Shown here: in pieces, positions 15,704-23,553 of the stretch
How the letters are laid out: each line of letters opens with the position of its first letter
How positions within the stretch are numbered: the stretch's first letter is position 1
Assembly (NCBI RefSeq): GCF_016862975.1
Contig: NZ_BONZ01000021.1
Span: 186,001 to 250,000 of the forward strand
DNA: 64,000 nt
From: Rugosimonospora africana
GTDB lineage: Bacteria; Actinomycetota; Actinomycetes; Mycobacteriales; Micromonosporaceae
Reading direction: 5' to 3'
Translations under genes and position numbers: made by a program
The notes under the pieces: generated by a model
Database searches by the model: none
What the model was told of the DNA's origin: nothing
Seen by the model: only the letters and a program-made list of their open reading frames with translations

Positions 15704-17173
15704 TCATTGGGTGAGGAAGCTCTTCAGCTCGAAGACGAGCTTGCGGATGTGGCCCGAGATCACCGGTGTGCCGAGGTCCTTGAACCGCTGGCGGAACCAC
15801 GGGTTGACGCTCTGGTGACCGGAGCTGTTGACCGAGCCGACCGGGATGAACCGTACGCCCGAGCGGTGCACCGCCTCGATGCCGTCGAACAGCGGCTGGG
15901 ACCGGTCGAACTCGTAGAAGTCCGAGATCCACACCATGACGGTGTTGCGCGGATCGGTGATCTTCGGACGGGCCATCGCCATGGCGACCGGACCGTCGTT
16001 GCCGCCGCCCAGTTTCGTGCGCAGCAGCACCTCGAACGGGTCGTGTACCCACGGGGTCAGGTCGAGCGCCCGGGTGTCGTACGCGATCAGGTGCACGTCC
16101 ACCTTCGGCAGCCCGGCGAAGATCGAGGCCAGGATGGTGCAGTTGACCATCGAGTCGACCATCGAGCCCGACTGGTCGACGACCACGATCAGCCGTGCCG
16201 GGGTGGTGCGCCGGGCGGTGTGCCGGTAATACAGCCGATCGACGTACAGCCGCTCGTCCTGCGGGCTCCAGTTGGTGAGGTTCTTCCAGATCGTACGGTC
16301 GAGGTCGAGGTTGCGGAACACGCGCTTGGGCGGTACCGACCGGTCGACCGTACCGACGCTGGTCTGCTGCACCTGGGTGCGCAGTACCTCGGCGACCTCG
16401 TCGACGAACCGGCGGATGAGAGCCTTGGCGTTGGCCAGCGCGACCCCTGACAGGTTCGCCTTGTCGCGCAGCAGCTGCTCGATGAGCGACATGCTCGGCG
16501 TCAGCTGCCGCGCCAGTGTCGGGTTCGCCAGTACCTCGCGCAGCCGCATGCGCCGCACCAGGTCGCCCTCCAGCCCGACCAGTACGCCGCCCAGCCCGCC
16601 CCCGCCGGGCCGGCCGCGCAGTTCGCCCGGCTGCGCCCCGCACGCCCGCTCCAGCCACCCGGCATCGGACTGCCACCTGGCCAGTTGACCGGCGGTGACG
16701 TTTCCGGATCCGGTCTGGAACACGTTGAGCAGGAGCTTGGACACCAGGGCGGCGCGCCTGACCTCGGCGCCGCCCGCGTCGGCCTCTCCGGCGGCTTCCA
16801 CCCCGCGGGCCTCCGCCCTGTCGGCCTCCGCCCTGTCAGCCTCCGCCCCGGCGGCCTCCGCCCCGGCGGCCTCCACCCTGGCGGCGGCGGTCGGCGATGC
16901 CGGTTCCCCGGGCGCGGTCGCCTCCGCGTCCCCGACCGGAGCCATCAGACCGTCGAGTTCGGCCGCCAGGTCGGGAAAGCGTTGCACGATGGTGTCCACG
17001 GAGACCGAGGGATCGAGCAGCGCGGCCGGCAGTCCGAGGTCTTCGACGATCGCCACGCTGGCCGCCTCCAGCGACGGCTGCTCGCTCGTATCGAACACCC
17101 GGGCCAGCAGGCGCCAGTAGAGAACCTGGCGACGGTTCTCGTCGGCCCTGCGCTCGTCGTTGTCTTCACTCAT
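15704..17173 (-). CDS. VWA (von Willebrand factor A) domain protein, MoxR partner
   Basis: 489 residues. The C-terminal half holds a VWA domain with an intact metal-ion-dependent adhesion site: VVVDQSGSMVDS near residue 330 supplies the DxSxS motif, GGGNDGPVAMAMA follows, and VMVWISDFYEF supplies the later Asp. The N-terminal half is helical, with an Ala/Glu-rich heptad-like stretch (about residues 95-135: EAAGAEAAGAEADRAEADRA) that looks disordered or coiled. It overlaps the upstream gene by ATGA. VWA proteins paired with MoxR ATPases act as metal-dependent adaptors that present substrates to the ATPase. Confidence 0.9.
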   Translation of the reverse strand: MSEDNDERRADENRRQVLYWRLLARVFDTSEQPSLEAASVAIVEDLGLPAALLDPSVSVDTIVQRFPDLAAELDGLMAPVGDAEATAPGEPASPTAAARVEAAGAEAAGAEADRAEADRAEARGVEAAGEADAGGAEVRRAALVSKLLLNVFQTGSGNVTAGQLARWQSDAGWLERACGAQPGELRGRPGGGGLGGVLVGLEGDLVRRMRLREVLANPTLARQLTPSMSLIEQLLRDKANLSGVALANAKALIRRFVDEVAEVLRTQVQQTSVGTVDRSVPPKRVFRNLDLDRTIWKNLTNWSPQDERLYVDRLYYRHTARRTTPARLIVVVDQSGSMVDSMVNCTILASIFAGLPKVDVHLIAYDTRALDLTPWVHDPFEVLLRTKLGGGNDGPVAMAMARPKITDPRNTVMVWISDFYEFDRSQPLFDGIEAVHRSGVRFIPVGSVNSSGHQSVNPWFRQRFKDLGTPVISGHIRKLVFELKSFLTQ

Positions 17174-18696
17174 CGCCTCAGCAACCGTCCCGCCCGCTCA
17201 CGCAGCACGGCGACCGCGTCTCCGTGCTTGGCACCGGCCTTGACCACCTTGGTGTCCGTGGGCCCCAGCGCCCAGTCACCGCTGTGCGTGTCGACCGTCT
17301 TGCGCTTGACCGTCGCCCTGACGGCCAGCGGCGAAAGCGCCCATCCGCCGCCGTCCCAGCGCATCAGCCCGAGGCACGCCGACGACGCGGCTACCAGCTC
17401 CTGGGTGAGCGGTCCGCAGTCCGGCATCCGGTCGACCGCGACCGAGACGGTGTGCCCGCCCAGACCGAGTGTGAGCGACCCTCCATCGTGGACAGTGACG
17501 GCGTACCCCTCCAGCAGCACCGGCTCCGCGATGCGCACCGGGTGGCGATCCAGCGGCGGCACCGGCGGCGCCAGCGCGGCGGCGAGCAGGACCCGGGCGG
17601 TGGCGAACGGATCGGAGGGCTCACCCACGCTGGCCCGGTCGTCGCGCCACACCAGGTCTCCACTGGACAGCAGAGGCATGTCGGTGAGGTCCAGCGCACG
17701 GTGCTCGGCCAGCGCGCCGAGGAGTACCGGGCAGCCGCGCAGCAGCCGCCACACGGACGGCCCGACGATCGTGTCCACCTTCGCGGCCCCGACGCTGGTA
17801 CGTACCAGCCGGGGCGCCTGGTCGCCGGACGGCTCCAGGATGCCGTGGACCTGCGCCTGTACGGCCGTGCCGTGTTCGTGCACGTCGACGCCGAGGATGA
17901 GCAGCCGACCGGACAACGTCTCCGCACCACGAACGTCCACTGTGGACTTCGGAACCGGCACCGGAGTCGACACCGGCAGGCCGCCGGGCTGGGACAGCAG
18001 CAGGGCACGCGTCCACAGGTCGGCCCAGCGACGGACCGGCAGATGCTCCATCGTCGCGATCGGCGACGACGCCCGCAACTCGGCGACCAGACCGTCGAGC
18101 AGCACCGCCAGCCGGCGGAGACCGGGCTCGGCGAGCATCGCCTCGACCAGCTGGCTCGACGCCGCGATGATGTCGTGGTCGACGCCCCGCCATCCGGCGA
18201 TGGCCAGTTCGTGAAGCCACGAACGGCAGCCGGCGAGCAGGTTGGCCACTCCCGGCCCCGCGGCTCCGACGCCGACTTCGACTCCGGTCCCGGCCGGTGC
18301 CGGCGACTGGTCTGGATCGTTGCGCGGCACCAGACGCGCCGAGCCGGGCCGGTCGAAGCCCCACGATTGCCGGGTGCGGCCGAGCGCGGTGTCGAACCCG
18401 GCGAGCAGTGCGTCGTGCAGCGCACCCATCAGCGCCGTACGCGCGCCGGCCAGCACCGCCAGGTGCTCGTCGCCGATCGAACCGGCCGCGACCTTCCCGA
18501 CCGCCTCGGCCACGCGCTCGCCCAACGGTGTGCCGGCCATCCCGTCAGCCAGCGCGGCCAGCGCGCCGGCGTGCTCCTCGGTCAGCCGGGCGAAGCCGTG
18601 CACGAGCACGTCGTCGAAGCCGTTCACCAGGTCGAGGGCGTCACCGATCGCGGGCGGCGCGCCGTCGAGCAGGTCGGCGAGGTGTGTCTCGAGCAT
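17170..18696 (-). CDS. Unknown protein of the MoxR-VWA operon, carrying a 51-bp palindromic insert
   Basis: 508 residues from ATG 18696, which shares a base with the stop of the upstream gene (TGATG). The ribosomal coupling continues downstream by ATGA into the VWA gene. The N-terminus is helical (ALDLVNGFDDVLVHGFARL). The C-terminal half is beta-rich with RLLILGVDVHEHG, PVLLEGYAVTVHDGG and LGLGGHTVSVAVDRMPDCG. I do not recognise a domain. Around residues 114-131 the protein contains DRPGSARLVPRNDPDQS, which is the translation of dispersed repeat A (18305-18355). This 17-residue piece is therefore a late in-frame insertion rather than family sequence. Confidence 0.75.
   Translation of the reverse strand: MLETHLADLLDGAPPAIGDALDLVNGFDDVLVHGFARLTEEHAGALAALADGMAGTPLGERVAEAVGKVAAGSIGDEHLAVLAGARTALMGALHDALLAGFDTALGRTRQSWGFDRPGSARLVPRNDPDQSPAPAGTGVEVGVGAAGPGVANLLAGCRSWLHELAIAGWRGVDHDIIAASSQLVEAMLAEPGLRRLAVLLDGLVAELRASSPIATMEHLPVRRWADLWTRALLLSQPGGLPVSTPVPVPKSTVDVRGAETLSGRLLILGVDVHEHGTAVQAQVHGILEPSGDQAPRLVRTSVGAAKVDTIVGPSVWRLLRGCPVLLGALAEHRALDLTDMPLLSSGDLVWRDDRASVGEPSDPFATARVLLAAALAPPVPPLDRHPVRIAEPVLLEGYAVTVHDGGSLTLGLGGHTVSVAVDRMPDCGPLTQELVAASSACLGLMRWDGGGWALSPLAVRATVKRKTVDTHSGDWALGPTDTKVVKAGAKHGDAVAVLRERAGRLLRR
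18305..18355 (+). repeat. 51-bp dispersed palindromic element, copy A (in frame in a gene)
   Basis: It begins GACTGGTCTGGATCG and ends GCCGAGCCGGGCCGGTCG. The ends form an imperfect inverted repeat, (C)GACnnGTCTGG-TC. It is 51 bp, exactly 17 codons, and leaves the surrounding gene open. The other copies are at 20677-20727 (opposite orientation), 30205-30255 and 35088-35137. Confidence 0.85.
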
Positions 18697-19211
18697 CAGC
18701 GGAACGCTCCCGTCGCGGGAAACCAGTGCAGTTCGGGGATCGGCTCGGTGGTCTCCGGCAGTTCCAGATAGGCCAGGTGCCGCAGGAAACGGCTGAACAC
18801 GACGGCAGCCGGAGTCGCCTCGTGCCTGCCGTGCAGGCGGCCGATCAGGTCGGCCCCGGTCGTCACGCCGTCGGCGTCGACCCGCAGATATCGTGCGACC
18901 CGGTCGGCGCCATATTGCAGCACCGCCTCGTCGGCCAGTGCGTGCAGGTGATTGCACGGCGAGCCGCGCAGTCCACCGCACGGCCTGTTGTTGTTGGTGC
19001 TGCAGTGGTAGGCGTGCTCTCCCGCGCTGATCGAGGAGACATAGACCCGCTCGATGTCCGAGCCGCTGGACACGACGCCCTGCAGCCGTCCGTCCGCAAG
19101 CTCGACGAAGGGAACCTTCGCCAACTTGCGGGGCTGGATCGCCGGAACGACCCGAAGCGCGCTGCGCTGCTGCCATGCCGCCCTGTCCGCACGCCCTGTG
19201 GTGCCGTCCAC
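18696..19211 (-). CDS. Small SWIM-like Cys/His protein, first gene of the MoxR-VWA operon
   Basis: 171 residues from GTG 19211. This start is chosen over upstream ATGs because GGAGG lies nine bases before it and the upstream codons run through a tandem repeat. The core HCSTNNNRPCGGLRGSPCNH, followed by LHALADEAV, resembles the end of a SWIM zinc finger (C-x-H followed by a helix). The usual first C-x-C pair is replaced by single, wider-spaced cysteines, so it is an atypical member. SWIM proteins accompany MoxR-VWA-DUF5682 genes in other actinobacteria. The stop overlaps the next start (TGATG). Binding of nucleic acid or a protein partner is inference. Confidence 0.75.
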   Translation of the reverse strand: MDGTTGRADRAAWQQRSALRVVPAIQPRKLAKVPFVELADGRLQGVVSSGSDIERVYVSSISAGEHAYHCSTNNNRPCGGLRGSPCNHLHALADEAVLQYGADRVARYLRVDADGVTTGADLIGRLHGRHEATPAAVVFSRFLRHLAYLELPETTEPIPELHWFPATGAFR

Positions 19212-19291
19212 GAACCTCGACCTCCAAACCCGCCTGCCAAAGCCCTGCGCCTGTGGGAAGGCACAGCCCCGCCAGAAGACGCGATGCACCT

Positions 19292-19325
19292 GAGAAGACA
19301 CGGTGCACGAGAAGACACGGTGCAC
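19292..19325. repeat. 17-bp exact tandem repeat before the SWIM-like gene
   Basis: Two exact copies of GAGAAGACACGGTGCAC, with a degenerate third immediately to the left (from 19275). They lie 64 bases or more upstream of the GTG of the SWIM-like gene, in a 246-bp gap to the divergently placed MaoC-type gene end. They could be an operator pair for the MoxR-VWA operon. Confidence 0.7.
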
Positions 19326-19457
19326 GACCGCGATCCAAAGGCGCCCGTCCACTCACCGAGGCCCGTTGAATCACCGTCGGCGCGACCATACCGGCGGCCA
19401 CCGACAGTTTCGCCGCCCGGTCCGGCGGCGGGGACAAACCCCAGCGTCGGGGCCGGT

Positions 19458-20423
19458 TCAGCCTGAGAGCGTGCTCCTCGCGGTGACCCGGCCGCCCGCG
19501 TCGCGGACCTCGGCCCCGGCCACCGACACGTCGGACACACCGCCCACCGAGGCACCGGCGACCGACGCCCCACCCGCTGACGCGCCAGCCACCGACGCCG
19601 TGACGGCGAGCCACTGGGCGCCGAACACCGGCACGAGCAGCCGGTAGGAGAACGTCCCGCCGAGCATGTCCACTCCCCGGCGGCGGAGTGCCTCGGCCAT
19701 GAGCAGCGCCTGCAGTGGCCCGTGCACGACGAGGTCCGGATACCCCTCGCGGACCGCGAACTCCCGGTCGTAGTGGATGCGGTGCGCGTTGTAGGTGAGC
19801 GCGGAGAACCGGAATAGGACGGCCGGATCGACCTCGAACCCGAATCCGCCGCCAAGACCGCCGCCACCGGCACCGCCACCGCCGGGACCGGCGCCGCCAC
19901 CACCGGCACCGCCGGCACCGCCGCCGGGATCGCCGCTGTTGGGAACAACCCCGAGAACGCCGCCGCCGGGAACACCGCCGGCACCGTCCGACGTGGTAGG
20001 TACAGGCAGGTGCGAACCCGGCGGCCGGTACACGATGTCCTGCTCGTCGACGACCGCCAGCGCACCGTCCTGCTCGATCCGGGTGCGTACGGTGACGAAC
20101 GTCAGCGGCCCCGACCGGCCCGACTTCTCCGCCACGCCGGCCACCTCGCTGCCGCGCGCCGCGACCCGGCCGATCCGGATCGGGCGGTACGCGGTGACCC
20201 GGCCACCGGCGAACATGCGCCGCCAGCCCGGTCCGGGCGGTTCCGGGACGCCGTGCACCGGGTGCCCGTCCTCGCCCAGGTCGCTCTGCCGGCGTCGTAC
20301 CAGCAGGTACACCCAGTGCCACAGCGGCGGAAGAGCGCCGTCCCGCACCGGCTGCGGTACGTCGATGTCCAGCAGGCCGGCCAGCGCCTCGGCCGGCTCC
20401 GGCCCGATCAGCTCCGCTGTCAC
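19458..20423 (-). CDS. MaoC/FAS1-like dehydratase (acyl-CoA hydratase family)
   Basis: 321 residues from GTG 20423, 15 bases after the acyl-CoA dehydrogenase stop. The N-terminal hot-dog half contains HWVYLLVRRR and a PGWRRMFAGGRVTAYRPIRI segment. The C-terminal half carries the hydratase pattern RFSALTYNAHRIHYD with GYPDLVVHGPLQALLM, as in mesaconyl-CoA hydratase-like and HTD2-like enzymes. It should add water to, or remove it from, a short-chain enoyl-CoA. A Gly/Pro linker near residue 150 and an Ala/Gly/Ser repeat near residue 285 (GASxGGASVAGAS) are low-complexity inserts. With the neighbouring dehydrogenase and CoA-transferase it makes a small acyl-CoA degradation set; the substrate is unknown. 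Confidence 0.85.
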   Translation of the reverse strand: MTAELIGPEPAEALAGLLDIDVPQPVRDGALPPLWHWVYLLVRRRQSDLGEDGHPVHGVPEPPGPGWRRMFAGGRVTAYRPIRIGRVAARGSEVAGVAEKSGRSGPLTFVTVRTRIEQDGALAVVDEQDIVYRPPGSHLPVPTTSDGAGGVPGGGVLGVVPNSGDPGGGAGGAGGGGAGPGGGGAGGGGLGGGFGFEVDPAVLFRFSALTYNAHRIHYDREFAVREGYPDLVVHGPLQALLMAEALRRRGVDMLGGTFSYRLLVPVFGAQWLAVTASVAGASAGGASVAGASVGGVSDVSVAGAEVRDAGGRVTARSTLSG

Positions 20424-20437
20424 GTCACGACGCCATG

Positions 20438-21670
20438 TCAGGGCGCCACCGACCCGCGCTCGATGAGCTGCCGGACGATCACGTTGCGCTGGATCTCGTT
20501 GGTGCCCTCGCCGACGATCATCAGTGGCGCGTCCCGGAAGTACCGCTCGATGTCGAACTCCGTCGAGTAGCCATAGCCGCCGTGCACGCGCACGGCGTCC
20601 AGCGCGATCTGCATCGCGGTCTCCGACGCGAACAGCTTGGCCATCCCGGCCTCCAGGTCGGCGCGCCGTCCTCTCCGACCAGTCTGGCTCGGCGCGTCTG
20701 ACGCTGCGCCGCGATCCAGATCGGTCGAATCGAAGCACCGGGCGGCGTGCAGCACCAGCTGGCGCGCGGCGGTCAGCCGGGTGGCCATGTCGGCCAGGTA
20801 GTTGCCGATGGACTGGTGTTTCCAGATGGGTACCCCGAAAGCCTCCCGCTCCCGCGCGTACCGCAACGAATCCTCCAGCGCCGCGCGCCCGACGCCCAGC
20901 GCCCGCGCCGCGACCTGGATCCGGCCGATCTCCAGGCCGCGCATCATCTGCGCGAAGCCGCGCCCCTCCCGCTCACCGAGCAGCGCGGTGGCCGGCACCC
21001 GGAAGTCGTCGAAGGACAGCTCGCAGCTTTCCACGCCCTTGTATCCGAGCTTCGGCAGGTCCCGCGACACGGTCAGCCCTGGGCCCTTCTCCACCAGCAG
21101 GACGCTGATGCCGTGATGTGCCGGGGTGGCGTGCGGATCGGTCTTGCAGAGCAGGGCGATCAGCGCCGATCGCCGGGCGTTGGTGATCCAGGTCTTGGAC
21201 CCGTTGACGACGTAGTGGTCGCCGTCGCGGATCGCGGTGGTGCGCATCGCCTGGAGGTCCGAGCCGCCGCCGGGTTCGGTGAGCGCCATCGCCGCCCGGA
21301 CCCGTCCGGTCGCCATCGCCGGCAGGTACCGGTCCTTCTGCTCGGCGCTGCCGTGGTCGTGGATGAGCTTGGCGACCACGGTGTGGCCGCCCATCGCGCC
21401 GGCCAGGCTCATCCAGCCGCGAGCCAGCTCCTCGGTCACCAGGGCATAGCAGGGTGTGCTGACCCGGGCCTCGCCCCACGGTTCGGGGATCGCCAGGCCG
21501 AACACGCCCATCGCCTTCAGCGCTTCGATGAGGTGTTCCGGATAGGTGTCGGTGTGCTCCAGTTCCCGGGCCACCGGGATGACCTCCCGCGCGACGAAGT
21601 CACGCACCGTCTCGACGACGGCCCGTTCCTGCGCGTCCAGCCCTTCCACGACCACCCTCCTCGGTCTCAC
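20438..21670 (-). CDS. Acyl-CoA dehydrogenase with a 17-residue repeat-encoded insert
   Basis: 410 residues with the usual three-domain plan: an N-terminal helical part (VVETVRDFVAREVIPVAREL), a flavin-binding middle (RAAMALTEPGGGSDLQAMRT, KTWITNA), and a C-terminal helical part with GGYGYSTEFDIERYFRDA and IVGEGTNEIQRNV, whose Glu in GEGT is the catalytic base. It oxidises an acyl-CoA to the 2-enoyl-CoA using FAD. Near residues 316-332 the sequence TDLDRGAASDAPSQTGR interrupts a helix that is normally continuous in the family. It is the translation of repeat B. Activity is plausible because the insert falls at a surface loop between conserved helices, but this is inference. Confidence 0.93.
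   Translation of the reverse strand: MRPRRVVVEGLDAQERAVVETVRDFVAREVIPVARELEHTDTYPEHLIEALKAMGVFGLAIPEPWGEARVSTPCYALVTEELARGWMSLAGAMGGHTVVAKLIHDHGSAEQKDRYLPAMATGRVRAAMALTEPGGGSDLQAMRTTAIRDGDHYVVNGSKTWITNARRSALIALLCKTDPHATPAHHGISVLLVEKGPGLTVSRDLPKLGYKGVESCELSFDDFRVPATALLGEREGRGFAQMMRGLEIGRIQVAARALGVGRAALEDSLRYAREREAFGVPIWKHQSIGNYLADMATRLTAARQLVLHAARCFDSTDLDRGAASDAPSQTGRRGRRADLEAGMAKLFASETAMQIALDAVRVHGGYGYSTEFDIERYFRDAPLMIVGEGTNEIQRNVIVRQLIERGSVAP
20677..20727 (-). repeat. 51-bp dispersed palindromic element, copy B (in frame in the acyl-CoA dehydrogenase)
   Basis: On the minus strand it runs from CGACCGATCTGGATCGCGG to GCGCCGAGCCAGACTGGTC. It is 51 bp, exactly 17 codons, in frame. Its orientation relative to the host gene is opposite to that of copy A, so both strands of the element can be read as open protein. 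Confidence 0.85.
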
Positions 21671-21674
21671 AGCT

Positions 21675-21680
21675 TATAGA
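21675..21680 (+). promoter_or_regulatory. -10 box for a leaderless CoA-transferase transcript
   Basis: TATAGA lies eight bases before the GTG at 21689, in the 18-bp gap between divergent genes. There is no ribosome site, so the transcript probably starts at or next to the GTG. Confidence 0.55.
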
Positions 21681-21688
21681 ATCGCGGC

Positions 21689-22879
21689 GTGCCGGGGATC
21701 GGCCCGGCGGCGAGCCCCGACGCGCAGGGGGTGACGGTGGACCGCCCGCTCGACGGCGTGACCGTGGTGTCGGTCGAGCAGGCGGTGGCGGCGCCGTTCG
21801 CGACCCGGCAACTCGCCGACCTCGGCGCGAGAGTCATCAAGGTGGAGCGCGAGGGCGGTGGCGACTTCGCACGCGACTACGACGACGTGGTGGGCGGGCT
21901 GTCCAGCCACTTCGTCTGGCTCAACCGGTCGAAGGAGTCCATCGCGCTGGACCTCAAAACCGAACGCGGTCGGGAGGCGCTGCGGCGGCTCGTCGCGCGC
22001 GCCGACGTGTTCGTGCAGAACCTCGCGCCGGGGGCGGCCCGGCGGCTCGGCTTCGGCGCCGATGAGCTGCGCGAGCGTCACCCGCCGCTGGTCTGCTGTT
22101 CGATTTCCGGGTACGGCGACGAAGGCCCCTACGCGGATCGCAAGGCATACGACCTTCTCGTGCAGTGCGAGGCCGGCCTGCTGTCGGTGACCGGCACGCC
22201 CGACCAGCCGGTGAAGGTGGGCATCTCGGTGGCCGACATCGCGGCCGGCATGTACGCGTACAGCGGCGTGCTCGGCGCACTGCTGCGCCGGACCCGGACG
22301 GGTACCGGCGCGACCATCGAGGTCTCGATGTTGGAGGCGCTGGTCGAGTGGATGGGGTACCCGCTCTACTACGCCCGGTACGCCGGCCGCCAGCCGGCGC
22401 GCGCCGGCGCGTCCCATCCGGTCATCGCGCCGTACGGGCCGGTGCGCTGCGCCGACGGCGTGACGGTGTTCCTCGGCGTACAGAACGAGCGGGAGTGGGC
22501 CGCGTTCTGCCGGGAGGTGTTGCGCGACCCGGCGATCGGCGACGATCACCGGTTCCGCACCAACTCGCTGCGGGCGCGGCACCGCGACGCGCTCGGCGAG
22601 CTCATCGACGCCGATGTCGCCCGGCTGGACAGCGCCGAGCTGCGGCGCCGGCTCGACCGGGCGGGCATCGCGAACGGTCAGGTCCGCGACCTGTCCGAGG
22701 TGTGGGCCCACCCGCAGCTCGCGGCGCGCGACCGGTGGCGTTCCGTCGAGTCGTCGGCCGGCACGCTGCACGCGTTCCTGCCGCCCGGGCAGCCCGACGA
22801 CATCGAGCCGGACTTCGGACCGGTCCCGGAGCCGGGCGAGCACACCGAGGCCATCCTGCGCGAACTCGGGATCGACTAG
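21689..22879 (+). CDS. CaiB/BaiF-type (class III) CoA-transferase
   Basis: 396 residues. Class III CoA-transferase hallmarks are visible: LDGVTVVSVEQAVAAPFATRQLADLGARVIKVE, then NRSKESIALDLKTERGR, FVQNLAPGAARRLGF, and SISGYGDEGPYADRKAYDLL, whose Asp in AYD is the catalytic residue that forms the anhydride intermediate. It moves CoA between a donor acyl-CoA and a free acid, feeding the acyl-CoA dehydrogenase encoded divergently 18 bases away. GTG 21689 is used because of the -10 box directly before it; a GTG at 21731 is an alternative. Its TAG shares the CTAG tetranucleotide with the TetR stop on the other strand. Confidence 0.93.
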   Translation: MPGIGPAASPDAQGVTVDRPLDGVTVVSVEQAVAAPFATRQLADLGARVIKVEREGGGDFARDYDDVVGGLSSHFVWLNRSKESIALDLKTERGREALRRLVARADVFVQNLAPGAARRLGFGADELRERHPPLVCCSISGYGDEGPYADRKAYDLLVQCEAGLLSVTGTPDQPVKVGISVADIAAGMYAYSGVLGALLRRTRTGTGATIEVSMLEALVEWMGYPLYYARYAGRQPARAGASHPVIAPYGPVRCADGVTVFLGVQNEREWAAFCREVLRDPAIGDDHRFRTNSLRARHRDALGELIDADVARLDSAELRRRLDRAGIANGQVRDLSEVWAHPQLAARDRWRSVESSAGTLHAFLPPGQPDDIEPDFGPVPEPGEHTEAILRELGID

Positions 22880-23469
22880 CCCCCGGCAGCGGCGAGCGCG
22901 CCGCGGACGATGGTCGCCGCGAGGGTACGCGTCGTCGCCTCGGTGACCGAGCCGGGCGGCGCGCTGACGAGCGTGAACAACGCCCCGCCGTACAGGACCA
23001 TGAGCAGCGGTACCGCGTCCGGCGGGATGTCCAGCCCGAGCGACTCGTGGTACCCGGCGGTGAACCGGGCGGTCGCGTCCATCAACCCGGCCAGGGTCTC
23101 GGCGAGCACCGGCCGGCGCAGGCTCTCCAGCCGGAGTTCGAAGACGGCGAGGTACCGGTCGCGCTGAGCGGTCGCGGCCAGCAGCAGCGAGCCGGCGATC
23201 AGCTCGATGGCGCGCTCCCGCGGGTCGCCCTCCGGCAGGTGACCGACCGCCGCCTGCCGCATGTCCGCCTGGTGCAGTTCGACCACCCGCTGGGCGGCGG
23301 CGACGAGCAACGCCTCCCGGCTGCGGAAGTAATTCGACGTGGTACCGGCCGGCAGACCCGCGCGGGCGTCGACGGCGCGGTGCGTCACCCCGTGCACGCC
23401 TACCTCGACGAGCAGCGCGATCGCGGCGTCCGCGAGCTGCGCCCGGCGACGGTCATTGGGTGGCGGCAC
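22876..23469 (-). CDS. TetR-family transcriptional regulator
   Basis: 197 residues. The N-terminal helix-turn-helix reads ADAAIALLVEVGVHGVTHRAVDARAGLPAGTTSNYFRSREAL, typical of TetR proteins. The C-terminal ligand-binding helices include ERAIELIAGSLLLAATAQRDR and a hydrophobic LLMVLYGGALFTL. It is transcribed divergently from the flavin monooxygenase gene across an 84-bp gap, the usual arrangement for a repressor controlling itself and its neighbour. The inducer is probably a substrate of that enzyme. Confidence 0.92.
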   Translation of the reverse strand: MPPPNDRRRAQLADAAIALLVEVGVHGVTHRAVDARAGLPAGTTSNYFRSREALLVAAAQRVVELHQADMRQAAVGHLPEGDPRERAIELIAGSLLLAATAQRDRYLAVFELRLESLRRPVLAETLAGLMDATARFTAGYHESLGLDIPPDAVPLLMVLYGGALFTLVSAPPGSVTEATTRTLAATIVRGALAAAGG

Positions 23470-23483
23470 GACGTGATTCTATG

Positions 23484-23548
23484 GCAGCATCCGTAGTACA
23501 ACGATCGTAGTGGAGCGGATCGCAGCGAAACGAATCGCAGCGGAAGGA
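23484..23548. promoter_or_regulatory. Divergent TetR/monooxygenase control region
   Basis: The gap contains GTAGTACAACGATCGTAGTG, centred on the palindrome ACGATCGT (about 23507), and two direct copies of ATCGCAGCG (in GGATCGCAGCG and GAATCGCAGCG) separated by a few bases. The first is the better TetR-operator candidate. GGAAGG, six bases before the ATG at 23554, is the ribosome site. Confidence 0.45.
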
Positions 23549-23553
23549 GTCCG

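Noticed and set aside
17170-18696. Assignment of the unknown operon protein to DUF5691
   Set aside because: DUF5691 proteins occur in similar operons, but I could not see a matching motif, so the gene is left unassigned.
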